Below are positions 1 through 6,758 of a stretch of DNA of 18,092 nucleotides, in pieces. Each line of letters begins with the position of its first letter. Position 1 is the first letter of the stretch. The notes below the pieces were generated by a model. That model did not search any database and was not told where the DNA came from. It saw only the letters and a program-made list of their open reading frames with translations. A program made the position numbers and the translations under genes. This stretch comes from JAKAWW01 sp049966775 (GTDB lineage Archaea; Micrarchaeota; Micrarchaeia; Micrarchaeales; Micrarchaeaceae), in NCBI GenBank assembly GCA_049966775.1, contig JBMFTZ010000018.1:1-18092 (forward strand). The letters run 5' to 3'.

Positions 1-33
1 GCCGAAACTCGGGTTCAAATCCCGGCGGGAGCA
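1..33 (+). tRNA. tRNA 3' end (partial; isotype not determinable)
   Basis: The window opens inside a tRNA on the plus strand. The T arm is clear: TCGGG, the loop TTCAAAT, then CCCGG, closing with one G-U pair. It is followed by the 3' acceptor strand CGGGAGC and discriminator A at position 33. CCA is not encoded. The missing 5' acceptor strand should read GCTCCCG. The anticodon lies outside the window, so the amino acid cannot be stated. The AT-rich stretch that follows makes this 3' end a possible integration site. Confidence 0.85.
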
Positions 34-205
34 TTCTGTGTTAGGGGTTATATATAAGTCGTTCATTTTGCACCCCTCTTTTGTCGTCGAAGCCAAAATC
101 TGTCGTCGTAAAATCAGTATCTTTTTGACCTAAGATTCTAACATAGTTTTAGCAAGGATAAGGATTGAGTTTATATCTTCCTTACTTTTCGTTGATTTGG
201 ATGTC
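34..205. other. Gene-free spacer between tRNA and island genes, with short repeats
   Basis: I see no gene here. The sequence holds an inverted pair AGGGGT (43-48) and ACCCCT (72-77), a TATA-like run TTATATATAAG (48-58), and a direct repeat TGTCGTCG at 82-89 and 101-108, each copy followed a few bases later by AAAATC. The repeats could be protein-binding sites or chance. The minus-strand membrane-protein gene ends at 206, so its 3' untranslated region runs through this stretch. Confidence 0.4.
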
Positions 206-784
206 TCACACGTGAAATTTATCCCAGATACTTTTTATGAAGAGCCTGTCAAACCAGCCCCATGCGATACTAAATCCGATTACTGTAGAAGGAACTACCA
301 AAAGGAGTTCTAATAGCGGCATCCAACTAGCACTTACTGAGAAGATACCTCCTAAACTTGAACCCTGTTCATAGAATAAGATCACGTTGGATAAATATAC
401 TAATTCAAGTGCTACTAATAATGCCAGAAGAAAAAGAAATATGCCACTAAGAAAATTAGACGAATATCTTGATAACATTAAAAAGGACACATTTAACATT
501 GTAAATAATATCGTTACTAAAATAACAAAATAGGCTACCGTGTATTGCGGTACGTACACTTTATTCAATTCGTTTAAAATACACTGATTTTCTAACGAGA
601 TAGAGTTAGCACTACTGCAAGGAGAGATACTATTCCACTGCGAATTATTTGACGCTAAACTGGAAACCGCCTCAATATTTATGCTGTTTGTCGATGCAAA
701 TAGTAATATGGCCAAGAAAATTGGTACAAGTGTAGTCAATAACTTAAGTATATCGTATTCTCTTTGATATTTCTCTATACCCAT
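206..784 (-). CDS. Predicted four-helix membrane protein, unknown function
   Basis: This 192-aa protein has four hydrophobic segments at about residues 13-31, 81-104, 110-137 and 152-178. Residues 32-78 form a polar Ser/Asn-rich loop with two cysteines (56 and 68) that could form a disulfide outside the cell. The N-terminus is charged (EKYQREYD) and probably cytoplasmic. I recognise no family. The ATG at 784 has no clear ribosome site, but a TATA-like TATTTATC lies at about 803-810, so the gene may have its own promoter and a leaderless transcript. It lies 30 bp downstream of the 92-aa membrane protein on the same strand and shares its AT-rich composition, so both probably belong to one acquired cassette. 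Confidence 0.6.
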   Translation of the reverse strand: MGIEKYQREYDILKLLTTLVPIFLAILLFASTNSINIEAVSSLASNNSQWNSISPCSSANSISLENQCILNELNKVYVPQYTVAYFVILVTILFTMLNVSFLMLSRYSSNFLSGIFLFLLALLVALELVYLSNVILFYEQGSSLGGIFSVSASWMPLLELLLVVPSTVIGFSIAWGWFDRLFIKSIWDKFHV

Positions 785-814
785 AGAATCATTTTATGAT
801 AAATACCTGTTATA

Positions 815-1093
815 TTATGTCGCCTTATTTGCCAAATTTTCATTTAGTTTTTTTATAATTTGCAATGCTTTATCTTTGTTAATTACCAAGCCACCGCCTA
901 TAAATACCAGTATACCTATTATGGTAAGAATGATATATACAACACTTACTACCATTGAATTTATAACGAAATTTGGATTTGTGGCTTTGCTAAACTGAAA
1001 ATTGGAGTTCCATAGTAAAAAGGCATAAACTATTATTCCCACACCAACTAACATGAGAACTAATCCACCAACCGTTTTACGTTTCATGTACAT
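815..1093 (-). CDS. Small two-helix membrane protein, unknown function
   Basis: This 92-aa protein has two hydrophobic segments, residues 8-28 and 46-70. The basic N-terminus (MKRKT) and a charged amphipathic C-terminal tail (KDKALQIIKKLNENLANK) are probably both cytoplasmic. The start overlaps the stop of the upstream 260-aa gene in a TGATG arrangement at 1091-1095, which implies translational coupling. An alternative ATG lies two codons inside, at 1087. No family is recognised. Its size and position after a larger soluble protein would fit a membrane effector or a holin-like partner, but nothing in the sequence proves that. Confidence 0.6.
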   Translation of the reverse strand: MYMKRKTVGGLVLMLVGVGIIVYAFLLWNSNFQFSKATNPNFVINSMVVSVVYIILTIIGILVFIGGGLVINKDKALQIIKKLNENLANKAT

Positions 1094-1875
1094 CAGTTCA
1101 TATACTGTATCAGTTTATTTAACGTTTTCCTTTTAAGTTGCTTAATTGTTTTGCCTTCTTTTATTTTCTTTCTCAAATACCTCAAATTCCTCTTAGATAG
1201 CCCTATCTGTTTTGCTCGCTTTGGCGTTAGCCTTTTGATAACATCTGCTATCTTTTTCTCAGTTTTGTTATTGTATATAACATAATCGTTATCAGAAACA
1301 CCGATAACTTCTGTTTCTTCAAGGTTATTCGACTCTTTGCCGATGTGCTCTATATCTCCAATATCGATATGTTTCCTTCTTAGCTCTCCAGTATCTCCAT
1401 CGTACTTGTTATCCTTGTGATCCATGTAGCCAAAAAGGAATTCTGAAAACGGTTTCCAGTAGAATTGCGTATTATCTTTGTACTCTTTACCAGTTTTGTA
1501 ATCAGTAAACGGACTGAACGGCACGATATCTGTGTTTTTGGTGTATGCAAGGATAGGTATTATCTGCTCTTTGGTTGTTGGGTCTAACTTATGACCTATG
1601 CCAACGATAACAAAGTTGAATGGCTTTAGCCGTTTATCCTTGTTTGTGCGCCTAAAACGCTGTAAGACAAAAGGTGATGTCAACGCAAGCTTGCCCATCA
1701 CGAATTTGTTTGAATATTTTCTCTCAAAATCTTCCATAGGCAGAAGCTTATAGTGCAACTTTAGAATGTCATTCCAGATCTCTTTTACTTTACCTTCGCT
1801 TATGCCCATCAGCCCACCCAGACCATAGGAAGAGTGCTTCAAAATAACTCCAGCAGCTGCAAATTTCTTCGACAA
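1093..1875 (-). CDS. Unrecognised soluble protein with basic HTH-like C-terminus
   Basis: The protein is 260 aa if it starts at the TTG at 1875. The ATG at 1809 (238 aa), with GGTGGG just upstream, is an equally good start. Residues 80-170 form a dense block of aromatic and charged residues (KPFNFVIVGIG, FYWKPFSEF, KYDGDTGELRRKHI). Residues 205-250 are strongly basic and look like a helix-turn-helix segment (TPKRAKQIGLSKRNLRYLRK). From memory, similar blocks occur in archaeal mobile-element proteins, often at the end of longer proteins, so this may be a truncated C-terminal part; I cannot verify that here. The frame is open back to the stop of the upstream membrane-protein gene, with 11 codons between that stop and the TTG. 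It is AT-rich and appears coupled to the next gene. Confidence 0.6.
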   Translation of the reverse strand: MSKKFAAAGVILKHSSYGLGGLMGISEGKVKEIWNDILKLHYKLLPMEDFERKYSNKFVMGKLALTSPFVLQRFRRTNKDKRLKPFNFVIVGIGHKLDPTTKEQIIPILAYTKNTDIVPFSPFTDYKTGKEYKDNTQFYWKPFSEFLFGYMDHKDNKYDGDTGELRRKHIDIGDIEHIGKESNNLEETEVIGVSDNDYVIYNNKTEKKIADVIKRLTPKRAKQIGLSKRNLRYLRKKIKEGKTIKQLKRKTLNKLIQYMN

Positions 1876-1908
1876 AATCGAGTTCGAAAAGAGAAACGCG
1901 TTCGCCTT

Positions 1909-2481
1909 TTAAGCATATGCCACGTTCTGGCCTTCTGCCTTTCTAAGCCCGTGCTTGTATGCTGCGTGGGTTATCAGATAAGCGATGAGCAGCGCCACGA
2001 GCACTATCACATAAGCGCTTGTTTTGCTCTGCTTGTTCGCCTTGAGCATGCGAACCGAAGCCCTGAATCCCTCCGCATAGCTTGCTATGTCCCATACCTC
2101 AGCAAAAGTGTTCCATATTGCGATTGCTATGCTCCCAAAGCTTCTCTTATGTGCTGCCACTATTATGGATTGTATGGTTACCATCAGTCCAAAGCCTACG
2201 ATCAGGAGCCCGAAGACAAGGAAGTCAAAAGCCATCGCGTATTCCACCACTCCTGCCCCCACATACTGCAGCGCATACGCCAGCGCGCTCAATACAACGA
2301 TCAGCACATACGTCATGCCCGTAAACGCCAGCGCCAGGCCGGAATAAGCCGCGGCCTTGCTGAACCCGCTGGTGGATCCCGCCTTCCTGAGCATGCCTAT
2401 ATTATACCCGCTCGCGTACGCATTCCATATGGATATGATAAAATCCAGCGCCAATATAAGCACTATTATAATGCTGATCAC
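1909..2481 (-). CDS. Multi-pass membrane protein with repeated IWN motif
   Basis: This 190-aa integral membrane protein has hydrophobic segments at about residues 2-17, 45-70, 84-110 and 155-171. A short motif occurs twice, IWNAYASGYNIG (18-29) and IWNTFAEVWDIASY (122-135), each after a hydrophobic stretch, suggesting an old internal duplication. The C-terminus is polar. I chose the GTG at 2481 because GGTG lies six bases upstream and a TATA box (TTTTTATAT, 2521-2529) sits about 40 bp upstream. Base composition is richer in G+C than the three genes that follow on the same strand, so it probably belongs to the resident genome. I do not recognise the family and assign no function. Confidence 0.65.
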   Translation of the reverse strand: MISIIIVLILALDFIISIWNAYASGYNIGMLRKAGSTSGFSKAAAYSGLALAFTGMTYVLIVVLSALAYALQYVGAGVVEYAMAFDFLVFGLLIVGFGLMVTIQSIIVAAHKRSFGSIAIAIWNTFAEVWDIASYAEGFRASVRMLKANKQSKTSAYVIVLVALLIAYLITHAAYKHGLRKAEGQNVAYA

Positions 2482-2517
2482 AGCAGCACCAAATTGTTTT
2501 CTCTATTATTTGCAGTT

Positions 2518-2529
2518 CGCATATAAAAA
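2518..2529 (-). promoter_or_regulatory. TATA box of the 1909-2481 membrane-protein gene
   Basis: On the minus strand the sequence reads TTTTTATATGCG, a good archaeal TATA element. It lies about 40 bp before the GTG start at 2481, which leaves a short leader containing the GGTG ribosome site. Confidence 0.5.
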
Positions 2530-2585
2530 GGTAGCGGCACATGCATAGCCATAAGAATCCATCGCCCGATGGGGCAAGTATTAAA

Positions 2586-2609
2586 TTTGCGCAGCGCAAA
2601 AATATAAAT
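2586..2609 (+). promoter_or_regulatory. TATA box with adjoining 15-bp palindrome
   Basis: TTTGCGC-A-GCGCAAA at 2586-2600 is a perfect inverted repeat with one central base. It overlaps the start of the TATA-like AAATATAAAT (2600-2609). The downstream gene starts at 2633 or 2636, with the ribosome site GGTGGT at 2627-2632. A symmetric site abutting the TATA box is where a dimeric regulator could block or recruit the basal factors. No regulator is identified. Confidence 0.5.
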
Positions 2610-2632
2610 GTTTTGTAGCTGATCTTGGTGGT

Positions 2633-3727
2633 ATGATGGACACGAATTGCGAAGTTATACAGCTCTTTATATACGACTCTGGAGCCAGGCTAAGTGGCGA
2701 GCAGCTCAAGGGCCTTCTTAAGAACCAGGAGGAGTTCTCAAAGTACGAGTATGTGCACCCGTCGCCAGAAGAGATTGCAATATTTAGCGTGCCGTCAATA
2801 TTTAATCTTCGCGATGTGTCATACGGCGCAGGCGCGGATCAGCTTCAATTCAAGGTGCAGGTGGCGGTTTATGAAACCGGCATATTTTCGATCCGCTTCC
2901 GGTACCAGTTCACTGGTGACTTATCGGTGCTGCGAAAAGTGACATTCGATAACCGTGTGAAGGACTTTCTGGAAAGCACCGCAGCGAAAGAGCGCTCCAA
3001 GATAGAGAAGGTGCTATCCAAGATTGCGGCAATAGCCACAAACGAGCAGAGCGAGGCGTATAGGTTCTATTACATAAACGTAGACAAGCGCAAGCTCTCC
3101 GACAAGGACAAGAAGCTGGTGGCGGGCCTTCTTATAGACGAGCAGAATAGCGATACGCTATCAAACCAGTATGTGGACGAGGTGACAGGGAGGAGCCTTG
3201 TATACAATGAAGACGACATACTATACGTGGGATGGGAGAGCGCGGTTATGATTGATACGGATAGTGCTTACGAGCCCGAGCTGATAATAACCGAAATAGC
3301 CAATGCGCAGCTTCTCGAAATGCGCATCTATGATGCATACATAACAAAGATTATAGGTACTACCGAAAAGCTCATACCAAATGCGCTTGCCCTATTGAAA
3401 AGGGGCGCCCTGAAAAAGCTCAATATGCAACTTGGCAGTTTTTACAGCAAGGCCATGGACATGCTTAACACGGTGAACGATACCATTGTGGGCTTCGGGG
3501 AGTGGTATCTGTCAAGGCTTTACGGGCTTTATGACGAGGCCTTCAAGCTCTCGTACTGGCGCGGCTCGTTGGAAAAGAAACTGGAATCTATAAACAACAG
3601 GAGAACTTTCATATCGGACGTGCTGCGTGGCCAGCGGGACGAGATACTGGAATGGATAGTAATACTGCTCATAGTGGTGGAAGTGGTAATAGAAGCCCTT
3701 TTCCTTGCCGGAACAAAGATGCTGTGA
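2633..3727 (+). CDS. RMD1/DUF155-like protein with C-terminal membrane anchor
   Basis: This 364-aa protein has a soluble body and one hydrophobic segment near the C-terminus (about 339-360, ILEWIVILLIVVEVVIEALF). The layout resembles the RMD1/DUF155 family as I know it: a beta-rich N-terminal half (residues 45-110), a region rich in long helices (215-335) with a conserved-looking tryptophan (W201 in YVGWESAVM), then a Leu-Glu-Trp motif leading into the membrane helix. The family's molecular function is poorly known; eukaryotic members are mitochondrial or cytoskeleton-linked. Start codons ATG-ATG (2633, 2636) follow GGTGGT. The gene converges on the large phosphoesterase gene with only 22 bp between stops. 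The assignment rests on recalled similarity and could be wrong. Confidence 0.6.
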   Translation: MMDTNCEVIQLFIYDSGARLSGEQLKGLLKNQEEFSKYEYVHPSPEEIAIFSVPSIFNLRDVSYGAGADQLQFKVQVAVYETGIFSIRFRYQFTGDLSVLRKVTFDNRVKDFLESTAAKERSKIEKVLSKIAAIATNEQSEAYRFYYINVDKRKLSDKDKKLVAGLLIDEQNSDTLSNQYVDEVTGRSLVYNEDDILYVGWESAVMIDTDSAYEPELIITEIANAQLLEMRIYDAYITKIIGTTEKLIPNALALLKRGALKKLNMQLGSFYSKAMDMLNTVNDTIVGFGEWYLSRLYGLYDEAFKLSYWRGSLEKKLESINNRRTFISDVLRGQRDEILEWIVILLIVVEVVIEALFLAGTKML

Positions 3728-3749
3728 CACAGCGCAGCGCACGTCAAGT

Positions 3750-6518
3750 TCACACAGCTTCGCGCATTTCCTTGGCTGCACCTGAATGTAAGTGGGCGGC
3801 CTTGAGCCTGTTGTCTACCTCGCTGCGCAGAAGGTCAAAGCTGTCGGTAAAGAAGAGCTTTATCAGCGGCTCAGTGCTTATGGCCTTTACGCCATCGCTA
3901 GCGAGCACCAGCTCCGCGTACATCGCGCCTTTGAGCATGTCAGAAACCGGTATGTTGATCCTATTAAGATATGGGTTGTTCTCCGAATCCTGCAACGTTG
4001 AGGCGGTGACAATAAACCTTCCACCCATATCTATTTCTTCGCTTATGTGTATGTGGCCCTTGATTATAAGCTTTGTTTTGCCATCGTCCCTTGAACGCTC
4101 TGCGATCTTTGTGCTTTTGCTTGGCTTCGCGCCGCCCTCGTGCTCGACACGCATGCGCATAAAATCTGTGTCAGTATAATATATTGATATCACACCGCCT
4201 CCGGATTCACCGCCTGGTACTATCTTCAGATTCTCAAGCAACGTTTTGGTGTCATCGCCTGCCCTGCCGCTTATATAGCCTTTGAACTCGCTTTCGAGCC
4301 TGGTTGCTTCGTCAAACTGCCAGCCCTCGGTGGTCTTGTTGTAGTGGTTGCCAGAGACTATGACGACAGTGCCCCCTCTGGCCAGCACATCATAAACAAG
4401 TTCCCTCGTCATTTCGGCTAGCTCTCTGCTTTGTTCTTCTATATTGTGTATTACCTTCTTCTCGTCGGTCCTTATGAGCTCCAGCATGAAGGCTTTTATG
4501 AATTCATCGTTATACCCCATCCTCTTCAGCTCTGCCTCGACCTTCTGGTGGTAGTCGATACTGCTTTGTTCCCTCGGTACGTTCTTGTAATTGTTGTAGT
4601 TGCCTTCTATGTTGTCTCCTGCAAAAACGAGCACGTCTAATTTCCTCTCCATTAGCTCTGCGACGATTTTCCCAAGAAGCCTAATATCAGCATAATTGCC
4701 CACGTGGGCATCGCTTATAACCCCAAGCTTTATCGCATTGAAGGAGCTTTGCGGTTTTGTATTGCAAGATACGGTAGATTTTATAAATGTCGCATCAACA
4801 AAATCGCGCGCAAGATCATCCTCCTTAAGCTCAGAAGGGAGCTTGTTTCGTAATATGGAACGCTCGAGCTCTATCTTGCTTCCTATGGCGCCGCCGTTCT
4901 TGGGTGCGGCTTTTGCCACCTCCATATTGGAAATAACCGCGTTGACGCTGTCTCGCTCTTTTTTGTACCTCATTGCCGCGTATACCTTGAGCAGGTCGCT
5001 TGTTATCGTGCTGTGCCTTATACTATTCTCTTCTATTCTCAATAGGTGTGCACCGCTTCCAATGGACCCTTTCTGAGCTGCTACAGTGGTATCTGTTCTG
5101 TAGCCCTTTTCGGCAAGTTTTGCTGCCCTCTTTACATCCCAGAAAGGCCCGCTTGCGAGTGCAGCGGTAATCGGACCTTGATTAGTCAGCGGCAGCAGCG
5201 TAAAAGTGGATTGCATATTATGGCCTGTAATAAGCACGTTAATGGGCATGGATTTTACGTCATATTCGACAAGGCCGCTCCTCATTCTTATGTAAAGCTT
5301 TTCCAACAATTCATCGTTGCTCTTCAATGCGTATCTGTTCGCAGAGCCCATCACGATCACATTCAAATAGCCCTTGCTGAGCCTCCTCTTGTATACAGAA
5401 AAGTTAGTATACGCATTCTCATCGTACTGGTTGTCCGCGTTCTCCTCGGCATCATCAAGCGCAATACTCTCACTTGATATGTTTATCCTTTTTCTGAAGC
5501 CAAAGGTGTAGTCTATCATTTCCTTGTAATATGCGCGCACATAGCTCTCTATAATTGTGGTCGCTTCCTTGTCTGGAAGCGCGTTGTGCGTATATGTTAG
5601 CGCCTGTTTGAGGCTCTTGTTCTCCTTTGTTTTTGTCTCGCTGTCAAGCGCCTCCTTGTAGCGTTTAGTGAGCCTGCTGATGTTATTAGATATCCTTTTT
5701 GCCTTCTTGGAAAGCTTTAGGTATTCATCAGTATTGTTTTTATCCAGCTTGTCCAGGTCGGCCTGCACGCGCTTTTGCTTTTCTATCTCGCCCTCAAGGA
5801 TGCTCTTTACCTTGGCGGCGCTTGTGAGCTCGAGCGCCTTTGCATAAAGCTGCTTGAGCGGCCTTAGCAGGCCCAAAAGATCGTTGTACTCCTCTTCCCT
5901 TATTTTCAGCTTTGCCCTCACGTTGTTTCTTTCTCTGAGGAGCTCTGGGTTCTTAGGATCCGTCTTCAGCTGCTCTTCGAGCTTTGCGGCAGATTTTTTT
6001 GCTATGTTTATTATCCCGCTCACGCCGAGCAGTTCTTCAACTACTGCATCTAGCCTGCCCTCGAGGCTGTCCACATAGAAGAGATATTCGTCAGCCACTT
6101 TGCGCTCAAGAGTTTTTATGTTCTCCCAGTCTTCGCCATTGAAAGCGTATATAATCTTTGTAGTTTTAGGAAGTTTTTCGACAAGCCTGAGCATATGGGG
6201 TTTCATTATTGCAGCGGCATCATCTATGCTGTCCACCCCCGGGCTGCGCACCTTTATCTTGTGTATGCTGGATGTCGATCCCTGCTTAGGTATGCCCGGA
6301 AACAGCCCGCCTATGATGACAAGCATGTCCGGCATGTCCGATTCATTGAGTGTATCGAGATATTCTGCAAGCCCGACAACGTTGTCCCTGCTCATATACC
6401 TAGTGGCTCCTCCAATGTCAGAAATAGTCAATATATTGAAATGCTTTTTGAAGTGATTTGAACCATTTTGGCCCTTCTTCGCCTCATTTTCTAGTTCGAC
6501 TACGGTTTCCCCCGCCAA
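3750..6518 (-). CDS. 922-aa coiled-coil metallophosphoesterase
   Basis: The C-terminal domain (about 596-890) carries all calcineurin-like phosphoesterase motifs: SDAHVG (602-607), AGDNIEGN (633-640), SGNHYN (722-727), a lone histidine at 793 and GHIH (821-824). These are the metal ligands of nucleases and phosphodiesterases such as Mre11, CpdA and the DP1 family, so it should be a catalytically competent two-metal hydrolase. The N-terminal region looks like a second, dead copy: ISDIGG (32-37), VIIGGLF (67-73), AFNGEDW (125-131) and TGHNMQ (431-436) fall in matching order, but most metal ligands are missing. Residues about 170-310 are Lys/Glu/Leu-rich and predicted to be coiled coil. There is no signal peptide. 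The start is a TTG at 6518, behind a G-rich stretch and a TATA box. The substrate is unknown. Confidence 0.8.
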   Translation of the reverse strand: MAGETVVELENEAKKGQNGSNHFKKHFNILTISDIGGATRYMSRDNVVGLAEYLDTLNESDMPDMLVIIGGLFPGIPKQGSTSSIHKIKVRSPGVDSIDDAAAIMKPHMLRLVEKLPKTTKIIYAFNGEDWENIKTLERKVADEYLFYVDSLEGRLDAVVEELLGVSGIINIAKKSAAKLEEQLKTDPKNPELLRERNNVRAKLKIREEEYNDLLGLLRPLKQLYAKALELTSAAKVKSILEGEIEKQKRVQADLDKLDKNNTDEYLKLSKKAKRISNNISRLTKRYKEALDSETKTKENKSLKQALTYTHNALPDKEATTIIESYVRAYYKEMIDYTFGFRKRINISSESIALDDAEENADNQYDENAYTNFSVYKRRLSKGYLNVIVMGSANRYALKSNDELLEKLYIRMRSGLVEYDVKSMPINVLITGHNMQSTFTLLPLTNQGPITAALASGPFWDVKRAAKLAEKGYRTDTTVAAQKGSIGSGAHLLRIEENSIRHSTITSDLLKVYAAMRYKKERDSVNAVISNMEVAKAAPKNGGAIGSKIELERSILRNKLPSELKEDDLARDFVDATFIKSTVSCNTKPQSSFNAIKLGVISDAHVGNYADIRLLGKIVAELMERKLDVLVFAGDNIEGNYNNYKNVPREQSSIDYHQKVEAELKRMGYNDEFIKAFMLELIRTDEKKVIHNIEEQSRELAEMTRELVYDVLARGGTVVIVSGNHYNKTTEGWQFDEATRLESEFKGYISGRAGDDTKTLLENLKIVPGGESGGGVISIYYTDTDFMRMRVEHEGGAKPSKSTKIAERSRDDGKTKLIIKGHIHISEEIDMGGRFIVTASTLQDSENNPYLNRINIPVSDMLKGAMYAELVLASDGVKAISTEPLIKLFFTDSFDLLRSEVDNRLKAAHLHSGAAKEMREAV

Positions 6519-6556
6519 GTCAAGTCGCCCCCCAATGATATTAATTATGCGCTAAT

Positions 6557-6567
6557 GTTTTTATATA
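6557..6567 (-). promoter_or_regulatory. TATA box of the 922-aa phosphoesterase gene
   Basis: The minus strand reads TATATAAAAAC, a strong archaeal TATA element, about 40-50 bp before the TTG start at 6518. This supports initiation at that TTG, since transcription would begin near 6540. Confidence 0.55.
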
Positions 6568-6589
6568 CTCTTTTTTGGTGCAGTGTACA

Positions 6590-6690
6590 AAGTAAAACAA
6601 TTTTTATTGTGCTATAGTGCGCATATCGCGCAGGCAAGCTCGCGCGTGCAATCGGCTCTCTGCTTTCAGAGCGCAGTGCCAAAAGCCTAT
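6590..6690. other. Intergenic stretch with several short hairpins
   Basis: The 240-bp gap between the divergent phosphoesterase and HMG-CoA synthase genes has no coding region I can support. It contains ACAAT-TTTT-ATTGT (about 6597-6610), TGCGC-ATATC-GCGCA (6618-6632) and CTCTG-CTTT-CAGAG (6658-6671), all perfect arms. They may be regulatory sites or part of a small RNA. I cannot tell which. Confidence 0.3.
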
Positions 6691-6717
6691 TGCTGCTTGT
6701 CTAAGCCTATATAGACA

Positions 6718-6758
6718 TTTATAAGCGTTAATGCTGAAATGCTATGCAAGGTGATATT
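6718..6758 (+). promoter_or_regulatory. TATA box and ribosome site of HMG-CoA synthase
   Basis: TTTATAAGC at 6718-6726 is a TATA element. GGTGAT at 6750-6755 ends three bases before the ATG at 6759. The spacing puts the transcript start near 6745, which excludes the in-frame ATG at 6744 as the main start. Confidence 0.6.

Noticed and set aside
1865..1905. Second tRNA 3' fragment as right attachment site of the AT-rich cassette
   Set aside because: GAGTTCGAAAAG near 1880 only loosely resembles a T loop and does not match the sequence at 8-33.
1834..2526. Plus-strand 230-codon frame opposite the membrane-protein gene
   Set aside because: Its product is Cys/His/Tyr-rich and low-complexity, as expected of the complement of a membrane protein, and has no ribosome site. 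The minus strand has better start signals.
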